Shown piece by piece: positions 44,854-53,787 of a DNA stretch of 64,000 bases. The stretch covers positions 1 through 64,000 of the forward strand of contig JBCCGK010000068.1 in the NCBI GenBank assembly GCA_039029315.1, in the 5' to 3' direction. The position numbers were made by a program, and so were the translations under genes. The notes beneath the pieces are model-generated. The model worked only from the letters and a program-made list of their open reading frames with translations, made no database searches and was not told the origin of the DNA. Position 1 is the first letter of the stretch. Each line of letters opens with the position of its first letter. This DNA is from JBCCCJ01 sp039029315. GTDB lineage: Bacteria > Bacteroidota > Bacteroidia > J057.

Positions 44854-47385
44854 TCAATACTCTCTTTGAGAGGGTCGATTGCGAGGAGAAAAGAAATTTT
44901 GATCTTTATTTTTTGATGTCAAAATGCTTAGAATCTCCCGATCTCCTTGTTTGGTGGCTACAGAAAGGGCAGTTCCGATGCCATAGGAATTGACATTGAC
45001 ATCAGCTCCTTTTGACATGAGGTATTTCACAGCTTTGGTATCTTGATTCTTAACAGCCACAATCAGGGCGGTTCCAATTCCGTAGGAATCCTCATCAATA
45101 TCCGCCCCGGCTGACAACAAGTATTGCATTTTGTTAAAATCACTCTTTTTCGTGGCCATGATCAAGGCAGTGCCAATGCCATAGGAATCCACATCAAGAT
45201 CTGCTCCTCTTTGGATCAGATATTGAACAGTTTGCATGTCTCCTTTTTTCATAGCAACAATGAGTGCTGTACCAATGCCATAGGAATCTTCATTCAGATC
45301 AGCTCCTTGAGAGATCAGATAATTGGCAGTTTCCATATCGCCTTTTTTCAGGGCTGCAATCAAGGCTGTTCCGACTCCATAAGAGTCTACATCCATATCT
45401 GCGCCCTGCTTGATCAGATAGTCAGCGGTTTCCATATCTCCTCGTTTGAGTGCCACAATCAGCGCGGTTCCCACTCCATAAGAATCAATATCCAGATCTG
45501 CGCCTTGAGAGATCAGGTATTGCATCATCTGCCAGTCTTTTTGTTTGACAGCCACGATCAAGGCAGTGCCAATGCCATAGGAATCTATGTCCAGGTCAGC
45601 CCCTTTGGAGATCAGGTATCGTGCTGTCTCCAAATCTCGTTTTTTCACAGCAACAATAAGGGCTGTTCCTACCCCATAGGAATCTTTGTTGATATCTACA
45701 CCCTTGGATAGGAGTTGTTTGGCTCTTTTTAGATCTCCCTTCTTACAAGCAACGATAAGGGGGGTTCCAACTCCATAGACATCTTTGTGGATATCTTTTC
45801 CTGTTGCCTGAACGGATGGAAGGGCTGGCTGATCCTTATTTGTAGAAACGAAGAGGGTTCTTCCCATTTGTTTGAATGAATTGTTTTGCCCCATGATTCC
45901 AGCGATATACGACCCCAATTTTGAATGGCCATGTGCATAGGCGGTATTCATAGGATTTTGTTCACCTGCCTGATGTAAGGAGGGATCAGCGCCTGCCTCA
46001 ATCAGCAACTTTGCAATGGCAACATTACCGATTTTTGCTGTAGTAACCAGAGGCGTTCGGAAGACAGTGAGGGTGATTCTATCCCTCCCATTTTGGATGT
46101 ATTCTGTATCCAGTGCTGAACAATCAGGATGAACAACCTTCAGCAATTGTCTGATGGAAGAAAGATCCTCTTCTTTGATAGCACTTAGCAAGGATTGACA
46201 ATCCGAAGACACGGGAGCTGTCTGGTGGACGGTTGGCACTTCGGTGATTGATTCAGAATTGTCCAGAGAACCTTGATCTGTTTCCAGGTTTGGCAGAACT
46301 GGAGAGGAAAACGATTCAGGCTTATCCACTTCCAAAGCAATAGTCTGAGGTTTGGCGGGAATCTCTACCTCTTGGACCTCTGGCAAAATATCCGTTGTGG
46401 CGAATTCATGCGTGAGGCTAGCAAAAGAAGCAGAAGGTTTGTTCAATACCAGGAGTGTGGAGAACAAAACCGGAGCAATAAAAGCGTATTTCCAATAACT
46501 GTGTGGGCTTGATTTTTTTGCGCTCATCTTCAAGATTCTTTTTTTGATTAAGGATTGGTTGTAATTCGTGGTGATCGCCAGCGGTTTGTGATAGGTCGCT
46601 ACCCTGAGAAGATTCATCTGATATTGATCTTTCTTGACTTCACTTTTGTGGAGCAAAAGATCGTCAGTTTGATATTCTATATTTTTTTCTACATCCTTCC
46701 GAAAAAGCCAGATCAACGGATTGAACCACAGTATGATCGCAGCCAATTCGGACAACAGTAAATCAATTGTATGAAACTTCTTCACATGAATGGCTTCATG
46801 GGAGAGAATCTGTTCAAAGGTGTCATATTCATACCTTTCTGGGTGAATAAACACATAGTTGAAAAAAGAACAGGGTTCCTTGATCAAGGGAGAATTGATG
46901 ATGATATACTCCGTATCGTGGATTTTTTCTTTACTTCTGATGACTTGCAAGAGGATACTGCCAATTTGGGTGAGCAAGTTGAGAGAGAAAACCAACACCC
47001 CAAAGTAGTAGATGATCAATAGCCAATCCAATACGCCTCTCTGAGGTTTCACAGGAATAGGATTCTTAAGATTGGGAGGAGGAGAAGTTGGCAATGATTC
47101 CACCCTAGGTACCTCTATGTCCAAAGGTGTCACGACAGGAAGCTCAGGAGGGGAGAGTATGTCCGATTCCCTTACCTCAGCCGAAGGCTCTATCAATTGG
47201 GAGATTACTCCTTGTTGATGAAAAAGGGGCGGTAGTGAGACGAAGGGAAGTGTAAATGCCAGAATGAGACTCCCAATTAAGAAGAATCTATTGGCGCCAA
47301 AAAAACTCTCACGCTCAAGTGCAAGCTTATAGAAAAGCCATAGAATGGTAATAATGATCGAAGCTTTGAACAGTAGCGCAATCAT
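44854..47385 (-). CDS. BlaR1-like M56 metallopeptidase with C-terminal ankyrin repeats
   Basis: An 843-residue membrane sensor. Helices near residues 2-20 and 33-52, then 119-145, precede the zinc motif HEAIH (196-200) and another membrane helix (about 213-228). A last membrane helix (about 300-316) should bring the C-terminus to the other side of the membrane. Instead of a beta-lactam-binding domain it carries a linker and then ankyrin repeats: two degenerate ones (about 395-500) and nine near-identical 33-residue units (about 535-825) of the form SYGIGTALIVAVKxxD..YLIxxGADLDxD. Gene starts 4 bp after the BlaI-type repressor. It presumably cleaves that repressor on receiving a signal through the ankyrin part. 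The signal is unknown. Confidence 0.88.
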   Translation of the reverse strand: MIALLFKASIIITILWLFYKLALERESFFGANRFFLIGSLILAFTLPFVSLPPLFHQQGVISQLIEPSAEVRESDILSPPELPVVTPLDIEVPRVESLPTSPPPNLKNPIPVKPQRGVLDWLLIIYYFGVLVFSLNLLTQIGSILLQVIRSKEKIHDTEYIIINSPLIKEPCSFFNYVFIHPERYEYDTFEQILSHEAIHVKKFHTIDLLLSELAAIILWFNPLIWLFRKDVEKNIEYQTDDLLLHKSEVKKDQYQMNLLRVATYHKPLAITTNYNQSLIKKRILKMSAKKSSPHSYWKYAFIAPVLFSTLLVLNKPSASFASLTHEFATTDILPEVQEVEIPAKPQTIALEVDKPESFSSPVLPNLETDQGSLDNSESITEVPTVHQTAPVSSDCQSLLSAIKEEDLSSIRQLLKVVHPDCSALDTEYIQNGRDRITLTVFRTPLVTTAKIGNVAIAKLLIEAGADPSLHQAGEQNPMNTAYAHGHSKLGSYIAGIMGQNNSFKQMGRTLFVSTNKDQPALPSVQATGKDIHKDVYGVGTPLIVACKKGDLKRAKQLLSKGVDINKDSYGVGTALIVAVKKRDLETARYLISKGADLDIDSYGIGTALIVAVKQKDWQMMQYLISQGADLDIDSYGVGTALIVALKRGDMETADYLIKQGADMDVDSYGVGTALIAALKKGDMETANYLISQGADLNEDSYGIGTALIVAMKKGDMQTVQYLIQRGADLDVDSYGIGTALIMATKKSDFNKMQYLLSAGADIDEDSYGIGTALIVAVKNQDTKAVKYLMSKGADVNVNSYGIGTALSVATKQGDREILSILTSKNKDQNFFSPRNRPSQREY
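44917..45783 (-). repeat. Nine 99-bp tandem repeats coding for ankyrin units
   Basis: Each unit is 33 codons, highly conserved around GCAGTTCCAATGCCATAGGA in plus-strand orientation (SYGIGTA when translated). Such homogeneous DNA repeats favour expansion and contraction by recombination, so unit number may vary between strains. Confidence 0.85.
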
Positions 47386-47389
47386 GGTG

Positions 47390-47749
47390 TTATTCTTTAT
47401 TCTTTTTGATCAAATCAATCAGGTCGTCAATTTCTTCTTCGGAAAGATCTTCTGAGCGGGCAAAATGCGCGAGCATTTTCGGGAGAGAATTGCTAAAATA
47501 TTTTTTCTTGATGTCTCCCAAATCCTGATCTCTATATGCCTCAAATGGTACCGCTGGACTGTATTGGTGGGTATTTCCCAACAATTTGGACGTCAAAAAC
47601 CCCTTTTTGACCAGAATCTTGACGATTGTTGCCACAGTATTATAGTGCGGATCCCCTGGCAACTCGGCGATGATGTCCCGGATAAATGCAGATTGCAGCC
47701 GCCAGACAACCTGCATGATTTGATCTTCTTTTTTGGTTAGCTTTTTCAT
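47390..47749 (-). CDS. BlaI/MecI/CopY family transcriptional repressor
   Basis: A 119-residue winged-helix repressor: LTKKEDQIMQVVWRLQSAFI, helix-turn-helix HYNTVATIVKILVKKGFL, then wing (LLGNTHQYSPAVP). The C-terminal helical part (FARSEDLSEEEIDDLIDLI) forms the dimer and usually contains the cleavage site used by the M56 partner. It is co-transcribed with the downstream M56 gene (4 bp gap). The upstream spacer has two ACTA-type dyads that could be its operators. Confidence 0.92.
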   Translation of the reverse strand: MKKLTKKEDQIMQVVWRLQSAFIRDIIAELPGDPHYNTVATIVKILVKKGFLTSKLLGNTHQYSPAVPFEAYRDQDLGDIKKKYFSNSLPKMLAHFARSEDLSEEEIDDLIDLIKKNKE

Positions 47750-47774
47750 ATCGAATTCGATTACAATTCGAACA

Positions 47775-47829
47775 TACTAAAGAAATAGTAGATCTCCTAA
47801 TTTTTTCGGATAAGTACTAATTTTTTAGT
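47775..47829. promoter_or_regulatory. Candidate BlaI operators
   Basis: Two dyads upstream of the repressor gene: TACTA-aagaaa-TAGTA (47775-47790) and ACTAA-tttt-TTAGT (47816-47829), sharing an ACTA core and about 40 bp apart. The paired-site arrangement is typical of BlaI/MecI-type operators, although the half-site is not the staphylococcal one. Predicted from symmetry. Confidence 0.5.
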
Positions 47830-47970
47830 GATGAATGTGCAGAATGGAGGAGTGAATAACAGGGAATGTCTCCTGTTGATTTCTGATCGAAAAGGCTGGC
47901 AAGAGCAAGGGAGGAGATCATTCAGTCTTGTATGGACGAATAGAGTGCTAATTCGAACTTGAAAGAGGCT

Positions 47971-48304
47971 TAAGAGGGCTTTGTGCTTTTTAAAAAATAG
48001 AAAATCCCTCATTACAGCCTGGAAACGGCTTTTGTGAATGAATGAACTTCGCTGTTTTTGGGCGATGTTGATTCATTCTAAGTAAGTGGACACATGTATA
48101 TGTGGCAATCATCTTCCACCCTCTCGCTCTCCCGCCAGCGGGAGACATCAGCCCACAAGGCCAGGAATCATCGATTTCTCCCTTTGGCGGGGGCTGAGAG
48201 ATGAATAGAATAAGCATATGTAAATATGCCCACTTACTGAATTGAAAAATGGCAGATGTGGTCTTGATAGGAGGTTGGGATTCCCATTTTGGCCAAAGTC
48301 AAAT
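47971..48304. repeat. Family-C element C2, interrupted by B1
   Basis: The outer parts match C1: left 47971-48080 (TAAGAGGGCTTTGTGC, CATTACAGCCTGG, GATGTTGATTCATTCTA) and right 48239-48304 (ATTGAAAAATGGCAG, TGGTCTTGATAGGAGG, GGCCAAAGTCAAA). In C1 these halves are contiguous; here element B1 lies exactly between CATTCTA and AATTGAAAAATGG. The left end is more degenerate, so C2 is the older insertion. Confidence 0.75.
48081..48238 (-). repeat. Family-B miniature TIR element, copy B1, nested in C2
   Basis: About 158 bp, with ends AGTAAGTGGACACATGTATA and reverse-complementary CATATGTAAATATGCCCACTTACT. It contains the GC-rich palindrome CTCCCGCCAGCGGGAG (48129-48144). It shares its core with B2 and with the right end of the gene cassette at 3895-3983. 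Preceded by TA. Confidence 0.8.
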
Positions 48305-48470
48305 TAAGAGACAGTTTTGGAATCTGTGCTAAGAATTTTTAGGAGGTATTTTTTTCTCAGGCAAGGCTTTTTTTGTTCTCATAGTGGTGCTATGAGAACA
48401 AAAAAAGCCGCAGAATGAGGAAAAAAGACGCATACAAAAAATAAGTGACAGATGTTCAAACAGTCTCTAA
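48305..48470 (+). repeat. Family-A element, copy A4, at the right edge of C2
   Basis: Starts TAAGAGACAGTTTTGGAATC and ends CAAACAGTCTCTAA, with the standard central hairpin CTCATAG-tggtg-CTATGAG. Its flanks share AAGTCAAA on both sides (CAAAGTCAAAT before, AAGTCAAAC after), which is the terminal sequence of family C, suggesting insertion into the C2 end. It lies 7 bp beyond the stop of the S9 peptidase gene. Confidence 0.8.
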
Positions 48471-48477
48471 GTCAAAC

Positions 48478-50463
48478 TTAGTCTGTTTTATGCGCCAAAT
48501 GTCGCTTTACAAATTCCAGACAAGTTGCTCGAACGAACAATTGATTCACAGGCTTTCTGAGTCCGTGTCCTTCATTTGCAGCCTCCAGGTACCAAACCTC
48601 TTTCTCTTCCTTACGAAGTTTTTCTACCAGTTGTCGTGATTCTGAGGGGGGAACCCGAGGATCATTCGCTCCCTGATATACCAGTAGTGGAATGTTGATC
48701 TCTTCTGTATGATGGAGGGGTGAAATCTCTTCCATAAACCGCTTCATATTTGGTTCCCGCTCATCTCCATACTCCTCTCGCCGAGCATCTCGTCGATAGG
48801 ATTCCGTATTTTCCAGAAAGCTCACCAAATTGGACATGCCATACAAATCTATGCCACATAAAAGGCGGTCACTATAATGGACCGAACTTGCCAGGACCAT
48901 ATACCCGCCATAGGAGCCACCGACTATCACCACCTGCTCCGCATTCAATTCGGGTTGATCTCCGATCCAGTCCAACAGCGCTCCAATGTCCTTGACTGCA
49001 TGTTCTCTCAGGGTGTCATTATCCAGCTGGGTGTAGGTTTTGCCATAGCCTGTCGATCCCCTGATATTGGGCGTCAAAATTGCCATCCCTTGATTGTGGA
49101 GCAGCTCTGTGATTGGGCCGTTGATGATTCCTGCCTGGCTTTCTGGTCCTCCATGAACCGATATCAGGACAGGGTAGGGGGGAGCAAATTCTGTTGATGG
49201 GCGGTGATAAAAAGCCGGGATTTCTCTTTGTCTGCCTTCTGTATGATCATGATCGAATGTGGGAAAGTGGATCAGTTCAGCCATGGGTTGATGTGTAGAT
49301 CTGTTGGCCAATTGAGCTGTCCATTGTTGGAGAGTTCCTGTTTCCAGTTCGTAAGAATAGAGATCTGTAGAGCCAGAAGAAGAGGTGTGTGAAAAGGCAA
49401 TAGTATTGTGATGAGGATGAAAGGAAATGTTTGCCACTGCTCCCATGGGTAATTGCCCAAATGATTGAATCTCAAAGGTCTCCGTATTCATCCAATAGAG
49501 GGCCTCCATCGCTGCCGCACTGACCACAAAGGCCAGCCACTGACCATCCGAAGAGAGACTGAGTTCGCTTACATTCCAGGGGATGTCTTCGGTTAACACG
49601 ATATCCTCTCCCGTTGAGATTTCCCTTAACCGCAGATGTTTGAATTCCGAGCCTTCATCACTACTATAGAAGACTCTGCTCCCGTCCTTGTTCCAGACAG
49701 CAGCACCATAAGAGATGGGAGTATCATTAGCTGGTCCGATTGACTGTAAGCGTTTTTCCTTCAGGTCAATAACATATGGATACATCTCATTGACAGACAC
49801 ATAGCGTGCTGCCAGTAAGTGTTGTCCATTGGGAGACCAGTCTGCCAAGATCCAGGTGCCCTCAAGATCCAGGATTTTTTTTGCTGATTCAACTGTCTGC
49901 TGATTCATCAGAAATAATTCTCGATTCTTTCGGTCTTGTGCAATTTTGAGATAGGCTATTTGTTGACCACTTCTGTCAAATGTTGGCCATTCAAAGCGAT
50001 GCTGACCATCCGTCAAGCGCTCAGATTTTCCATTTTCTAGATCAAATCGGTACACTTGCCATTGTTCATTTCCATCCTGATCACTGGTATAGATCAATTC
50101 ATGCTCTTCAGGATTTGGATTTGCCTCAATGTGAAGAGCGGTAGATGGAAACCCCAGTATAGGCAGAAATTCTTGGCCTGGAGCCGAAATGCTATGTAAG
50201 GTCGGCCTAACCCCTCCTTTGCTTTCCCAGACCAACATGCCTTTGCCATTTGGGTTCCAATGACTCATGCGTGTGACCTGACTTCGCTTTTGCATCAACT
50301 GGAAAGTCTCCATAACGTATTGCCAGCTAATCCGTGGAAGAGAGCTCGTAGTAATTGAAGGCGGCTCTGGCACGCCTATCAAGCCTAATGTTGTTATGAG
50401 GAGAAGGAGAACGCATAGCACAATGCCGCATATCCATTTGACAATCCTGATGATGAGTTTCAT
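48478..50463 (-). CDS. S9 family prolyl-oligopeptidase-type peptidase
   Basis: A 661-residue serine peptidase. An N-terminal hydrophobic segment (about 5-30) is a signal peptide or anchor. Residues about 60-400 form a TolB/WD40-like beta-propeller (repeated SPNGQHLLAA, SSDGQWLAFV, FHPHHNTIAFS). The C-terminal alpha/beta-hydrolase domain has the nucleophile Ser-517 (GGSYGGYM), Asp in YQGANDPRVPP and His in ANEGHGLRKP, with NIRGSTGYGK before the nucleophile. Likely a periplasmic dipeptidyl- or acylaminoacyl-peptidase. Start at 50463 (MKLIIRI) chosen for the signal segment; the ORF extends 27 codons upstream. Divergent from the PadR gene with a 293-bp spacer; downstream is element A4. Confidence 0.88.
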   Translation of the reverse strand: MKLIIRIVKWICGIVLCVLLLLITTLGLIGVPEPPSITTSSLPRISWQYVMETFQLMQKRSQVTRMSHWNPNGKGMLVWESKGGVRPTLHSISAPGQEFLPILGFPSTALHIEANPNPEEHELIYTSDQDGNEQWQVYRFDLENGKSERLTDGQHRFEWPTFDRSGQQIAYLKIAQDRKNRELFLMNQQTVESAKKILDLEGTWILADWSPNGQHLLAARYVSVNEMYPYVIDLKEKRLQSIGPANDTPISYGAAVWNKDGSRVFYSSDEGSEFKHLRLREISTGEDIVLTEDIPWNVSELSLSSDGQWLAFVVSAAAMEALYWMNTETFEIQSFGQLPMGAVANISFHPHHNTIAFSHTSSSGSTDLYSYELETGTLQQWTAQLANRSTHQPMAELIHFPTFDHDHTEGRQREIPAFYHRPSTEFAPPYPVLISVHGGPESQAGIINGPITELLHNQGMAILTPNIRGSTGYGKTYTQLDNDTLREHAVKDIGALLDWIGDQPELNAEQVVIVGGSYGGYMVLASSVHYSDRLLCGIDLYGMSNLVSFLENTESYRRDARREEYGDEREPNMKRFMEEISPLHHTEEINIPLLVYQGANDPRVPPSESRQLVEKLRKEEKEVWYLEAANEGHGLRKPVNQLFVRATCLEFVKRHLAHKTD

Positions 50464-50756
50464 GTTGTGAGTGTTGAGAATGAAAATAAGAAGAGGAAGG
50501 ATTGTAGGAATACCTGATTGTGGACACAGGATATATGCGATCATAATTCAGAGGAGGCAAAAGGTTACAATCAGAAATTTGCTGAAGAGCCTTTGGATAG
50601 AGGATGAGCAGGAGGCATGACCATCTGAGCTTATTTCCCCGACTGTCATCCAACCTTCAAGCGACAATCCCGCAACTCTCACCAATATATTTCTTCTACG
50701 ATTAGGAATATAATCACTAGATTTGTTCTGCAATTAGGAGTGAAATATGTTTCTCT
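50464..50756. other. Divergent spacer between S9 peptidase and PadR genes
   Basis: No gene. It contains a direct repeat ATTAGGA (about 50702 and 50733) close to the PadR start, which could be part of a regulatory site, and otherwise only AT-rich sequence with no clear promoter match. Confidence 0.3.
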
Positions 50757-51107
50757 ATGAAATTTTCCCGTCTAGGTGAGTTCGAAGAACTGGTATTGTT
50801 GACCATCGGTGCTCTTGATGACAATGCCTATAGCGTGTCAATCAAGCAAGAACTTCAGAAGCAAACCCAACGATCTCCTGGCATTGGAGCCTTGCATTCT
50901 GCCTTGAGTCGTCTGGAGAAGAAAGGCTTTGTTAGTTCTTATGAAGGAGGAGCTACCAAAGCACGTGGTGGGCGCCGAAAACGCTACTATCAGATTACCG
51001 GCGCTGGAAAAGAAGCCCTGATAGCCATCCACACCATTCGCAACCAACTCTTTAATCGAATTCCGGGATTGGGTCTTTCGGGATTCTCAGGACTTACATT
51101 TGGATAG
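50757..51107 (+). CDS. PadR family transcriptional regulator
   Basis: A 116-residue winged-helix regulator of the PadR group: FEELVLLTIGALDDNAYSVS, recognition region IGALHSALSRLEKKGFV, then the wing with RGGRRKRYYQITGAGKEAL. The C-terminal dimerisation helix is short and ends in a glycine/leucine-rich tail, typical of Bacteroidota PadR proteins placed next to ABC permeases. It lies 6 bp before the permease gene and most likely controls it. Confidence 0.92.
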   Translation: MKFSRLGEFEELVLLTIGALDDNAYSVSIKQELQKQTQRSPGIGALHSALSRLEKKGFVSSYEGGATKARGGRRKRYYQITGAGKEALIAIHTIRNQLFNRIPGLGLSGFSGLTFG

Positions 51108-51113
51108 CTGCCT

Positions 51114-53768
51114 ATGTCTTCTGAAGATCCAACAACAAACACTCCTCCTCCTCAACCGCCAAAGTGGGCTGAGCATTTTCTTGAATGGTTTTGTAAGGAA
51201 GAATATCTGGAAGTGCTCAAAGGGGATGTCTATGAATTGTTTGCGCATCGAGTCACTGAAAAAGGAGTGCAACGAGCCAAACTTCATTTCGTGATAGATG
51301 TTTTGGATTTATTTCGCCCTTTTGCCTGGAAACATGTTTGGAACAACAGCCCGAATAATCCTATGATTCGTCATCATATCCATGCCAGCTTCCGCAATCT
51401 ATGGCTTCATCGTGGATCAAGCCTGATCAATCTATTGGGCTTGAGTTTGGGGATGATATGTGCGATTTGTCTGTTTGTAAAGGTACAATATGAATGGACC
51501 TTCAATCGAGACTATCCAGATGCAGATCGGATCTATCGACTCGTCTCGGAAATCAATGCGTATGGGAATCGAACATATAGTGGAGGGAACTTCTATCCAA
51601 TAGCGGAAGCCCTGGAGTTGGATTTCCCGGATATCGAGGCCGTTGCATTGATTGATGGAACCTTACGCGGATCCGGGATCAATATCATGAATTCTGAGGG
51701 GGAGCGAGATCAGTTTAAGGTTCGGGAAATTGCGATGGTGAATGCTGATTTTTTTCAGGTGTTTGAGCATGAATGGTTGATCGGAAATCCATCCAAAGCC
51801 CTTCAGCAACCGCACTCGGCAGTGATCACGGAAGAATTAGCTTTGCGCCTGTTTGGAAGCACAAATGTTATTGGCAGACGATTGGGACTGGAAAATGAAT
51901 TCGATGCAGAGATTACAGGATTGATCAGTTCTCCCTCTCCAAATTCTGATGTGGGATTTCATGTGTATTTTTCTCAAGAATTGGCCATTCCCAAGCGATG
52001 GGGATTGTATTCATGGGCGGGTTCTTCTGGGTCGGTCCAGTGTTTTGTCAAGCTCACATCCCCTGAATACGTCCCCCGAATCGAAGCATTGCTGCCCGAT
52101 TTCTTACTTAAGCATCGGGGAGAAACACCTGAGGAATCCATTGTTATGTCATTGCAGCCCTTGTTGGAGATGCACTTTGACCCTCGCTTTCATGTGTATG
52201 ATATTGCGCCTGTTTCGCGATCATCGGTGTGGGCATTGGGCTTGTTGGGACTGCTCTTATTGTTGACAGCTTGTATCAACTTTGTGAATTATAATACTGC
52301 CATTATCAGCAAACGAGCTAAAGAAATCGGCATTCGAAAAATTCTTGGGAGTCTCCGAAGGCATATTGTTTTTTATTTCCTGAGTGAAACAGCCATCCTT
52401 GCTTTGGTTGCACTCTTGCTCGCCCTTGCTATCTCTTACCTCCTGCTTCCATTCCTGCAACCTCTTCTGGGGATAGAATTGACATACATGCCTTTATATT
52501 CAGCTTCCTTTTGGCTGCTTGCTGGAATGATTTGGGCAGGAGTAACACTGTTGGCAGGCTTCTATCCAGCTCAACTATTGGCCCGACTGTCGCCAAGTCT
52601 TGCGATTCGCAGGCAAATCAGCAAGAGATATGGCAAAGGATTGAATCTCCGAAAGGGATTGATTGTTTTCCAATTTTCGGTAACGCAAATTTTGGTGATC
52701 TGTGTCATGGTTGCCAGTCGGCAGATGGATTATTTTCTTGAAACGCCATTGGGACTCAACAAGGAGGCTGTGCTTGAGATGGGCTTACCAATGGGCAATG
52801 ATGAGCCCCAACGTCTGAGTTTTCGACAACAGTTGATGCAGATCCCGGGCGTACTTTCAGTGAGTTTTTCTAATACTGGATCTGCCTCAACAGATGCATG
52901 GAATTCTCCGTATGAATATACCCCAACTGGGGCTGAGTCTCCTTTGTTCAAAGGCAAAACACAAGTCAAAGCTTCAGATGAAGCCTTTCTGGAGGTCTAT
53001 GGCATTTCCTTGTTGTTGGGCGATAACCTCAGAGTGAGCAAGGAGAACCCACAGCTACTTATCAATCAAACGTTCCTGGAGGAATTGGGAGAAGTGGAAG
53101 CTGCGGATGTTATGGGATCAAAACTGACGATATGGGACAAACCCTATCGAATAGTTGGGCTTGTCGAGGATTTTACTACCCAATCCTTGAAGCAGGCCTT
53201 TGTTCCTGTTGCGATTATTGCCAATCCTTCCAATCATCTGTGTGGACTCAAGCTTGATCCTGCACGGATTCAGCAATGCATACCGGCTATTCGGGAAGTT
53301 TATGGATCTTTTTTTCCCAACCATTTGTTTGACTATCATTTTCTGGATGAGCGCATTGCTCTGTTTTATGAAGCCGAAAGGCGAAGTACGCAACTTTTTC
53401 GTTTGGCGGCGGGCATAGCCATTGTGATTGGCTGCATGGGCTTATTTGGCTTGATCTCCTTCCTCACGAGCAGAAGATTCAAGGAAGTTGGCATCCGAAA
53501 AGTATTGGGAGCAGACATTGGCGATATCATTCGCCTGTTTTTGATAGAGTTCAGTTGGTTGGTCGGGATTGGTTTTGCCATTGCAGTACCTGTTTCCATT
53601 TATTTCATGAACACCTGGCTGGAAACTTTCGCCAATCATATTCAACTGGAACTGGACGTTTTCCTGATTACCTTGGGATTTTCCAGTCTATTGGTTGTCT
53701 TTACGGTGGGATATCAAGTATATCGCGCGGCCACAGCCGATCCTCTGGAGAGTATTCGGACAGATTGA
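51114..53768 (+). CDS. FtsX/MacB-like ABC transporter permease with prefix domain
   Basis: An 884-residue permease. Residues about 15-70 form the permease prefix segment (WAEHFLEWFCKEEYLEVLKG), common in Bacteroidota permeases paired with PadR. Then comes a first helix (LINLLGLSLGMICAICLFV), a MacB-type periplasmic domain, three helices (about 370-500), a second periplasmic part and three more helices near the C-terminus. FtsX motifs occur twice (RAKEIGIRKILG and RFKEVGIRKVLGA). No ATPase is encoded beside it, so the partner is elsewhere. It probably exports a peptide, lipoprotein or toxic compound. It converges on the MFS gene with only 19 bp between stops. Confidence 0.9.
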   Translation: MSSEDPTTNTPPPQPPKWAEHFLEWFCKEEYLEVLKGDVYELFAHRVTEKGVQRAKLHFVIDVLDLFRPFAWKHVWNNSPNNPMIRHHIHASFRNLWLHRGSSLINLLGLSLGMICAICLFVKVQYEWTFNRDYPDADRIYRLVSEINAYGNRTYSGGNFYPIAEALELDFPDIEAVALIDGTLRGSGINIMNSEGERDQFKVREIAMVNADFFQVFEHEWLIGNPSKALQQPHSAVITEELALRLFGSTNVIGRRLGLENEFDAEITGLISSPSPNSDVGFHVYFSQELAIPKRWGLYSWAGSSGSVQCFVKLTSPEYVPRIEALLPDFLLKHRGETPEESIVMSLQPLLEMHFDPRFHVYDIAPVSRSSVWALGLLGLLLLLTACINFVNYNTAIISKRAKEIGIRKILGSLRRHIVFYFLSETAILALVALLLALAISYLLLPFLQPLLGIELTYMPLYSASFWLLAGMIWAGVTLLAGFYPAQLLARLSPSLAIRRQISKRYGKGLNLRKGLIVFQFSVTQILVICVMVASRQMDYFLETPLGLNKEAVLEMGLPMGNDEPQRLSFRQQLMQIPGVLSVSFSNTGSASTDAWNSPYEYTPTGAESPLFKGKTQVKASDEAFLEVYGISLLLGDNLRVSKENPQLLINQTFLEELGEVEAADVMGSKLTIWDKPYRIVGLVEDFTTQSLKQAFVPVAIIANPSNHLCGLKLDPARIQQCIPAIREVYGSFFPNHLFDYHFLDERIALFYEAERRSTQLFRLAAGIAIVIGCMGLFGLISFLTSRRFKEVGIRKVLGADIGDIIRLFLIEFSWLVGIGFAIAVPVSIYFMNTWLETFANHIQLELDVFLITLGFSSLLVVFTVGYQVYRAATADPLESIRTD

Positions 53769-53787
53769 GGGCATCGTCTAGGAAAGT

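Noticed and set aside
45124..45711. A 195-codon plus-strand frame over the ankyrin repeats with a repeating pattern
   Set aside because: It is the antisense image of the 99-bp coding repeats; its periodicity comes from the sense strand.
44917..45783. Regular direct repeats considered as a possible CRISPR array
   Set aside because: The 99-bp units are in frame and code for ankyrin repeats; there are no unique spacers and no cas genes.
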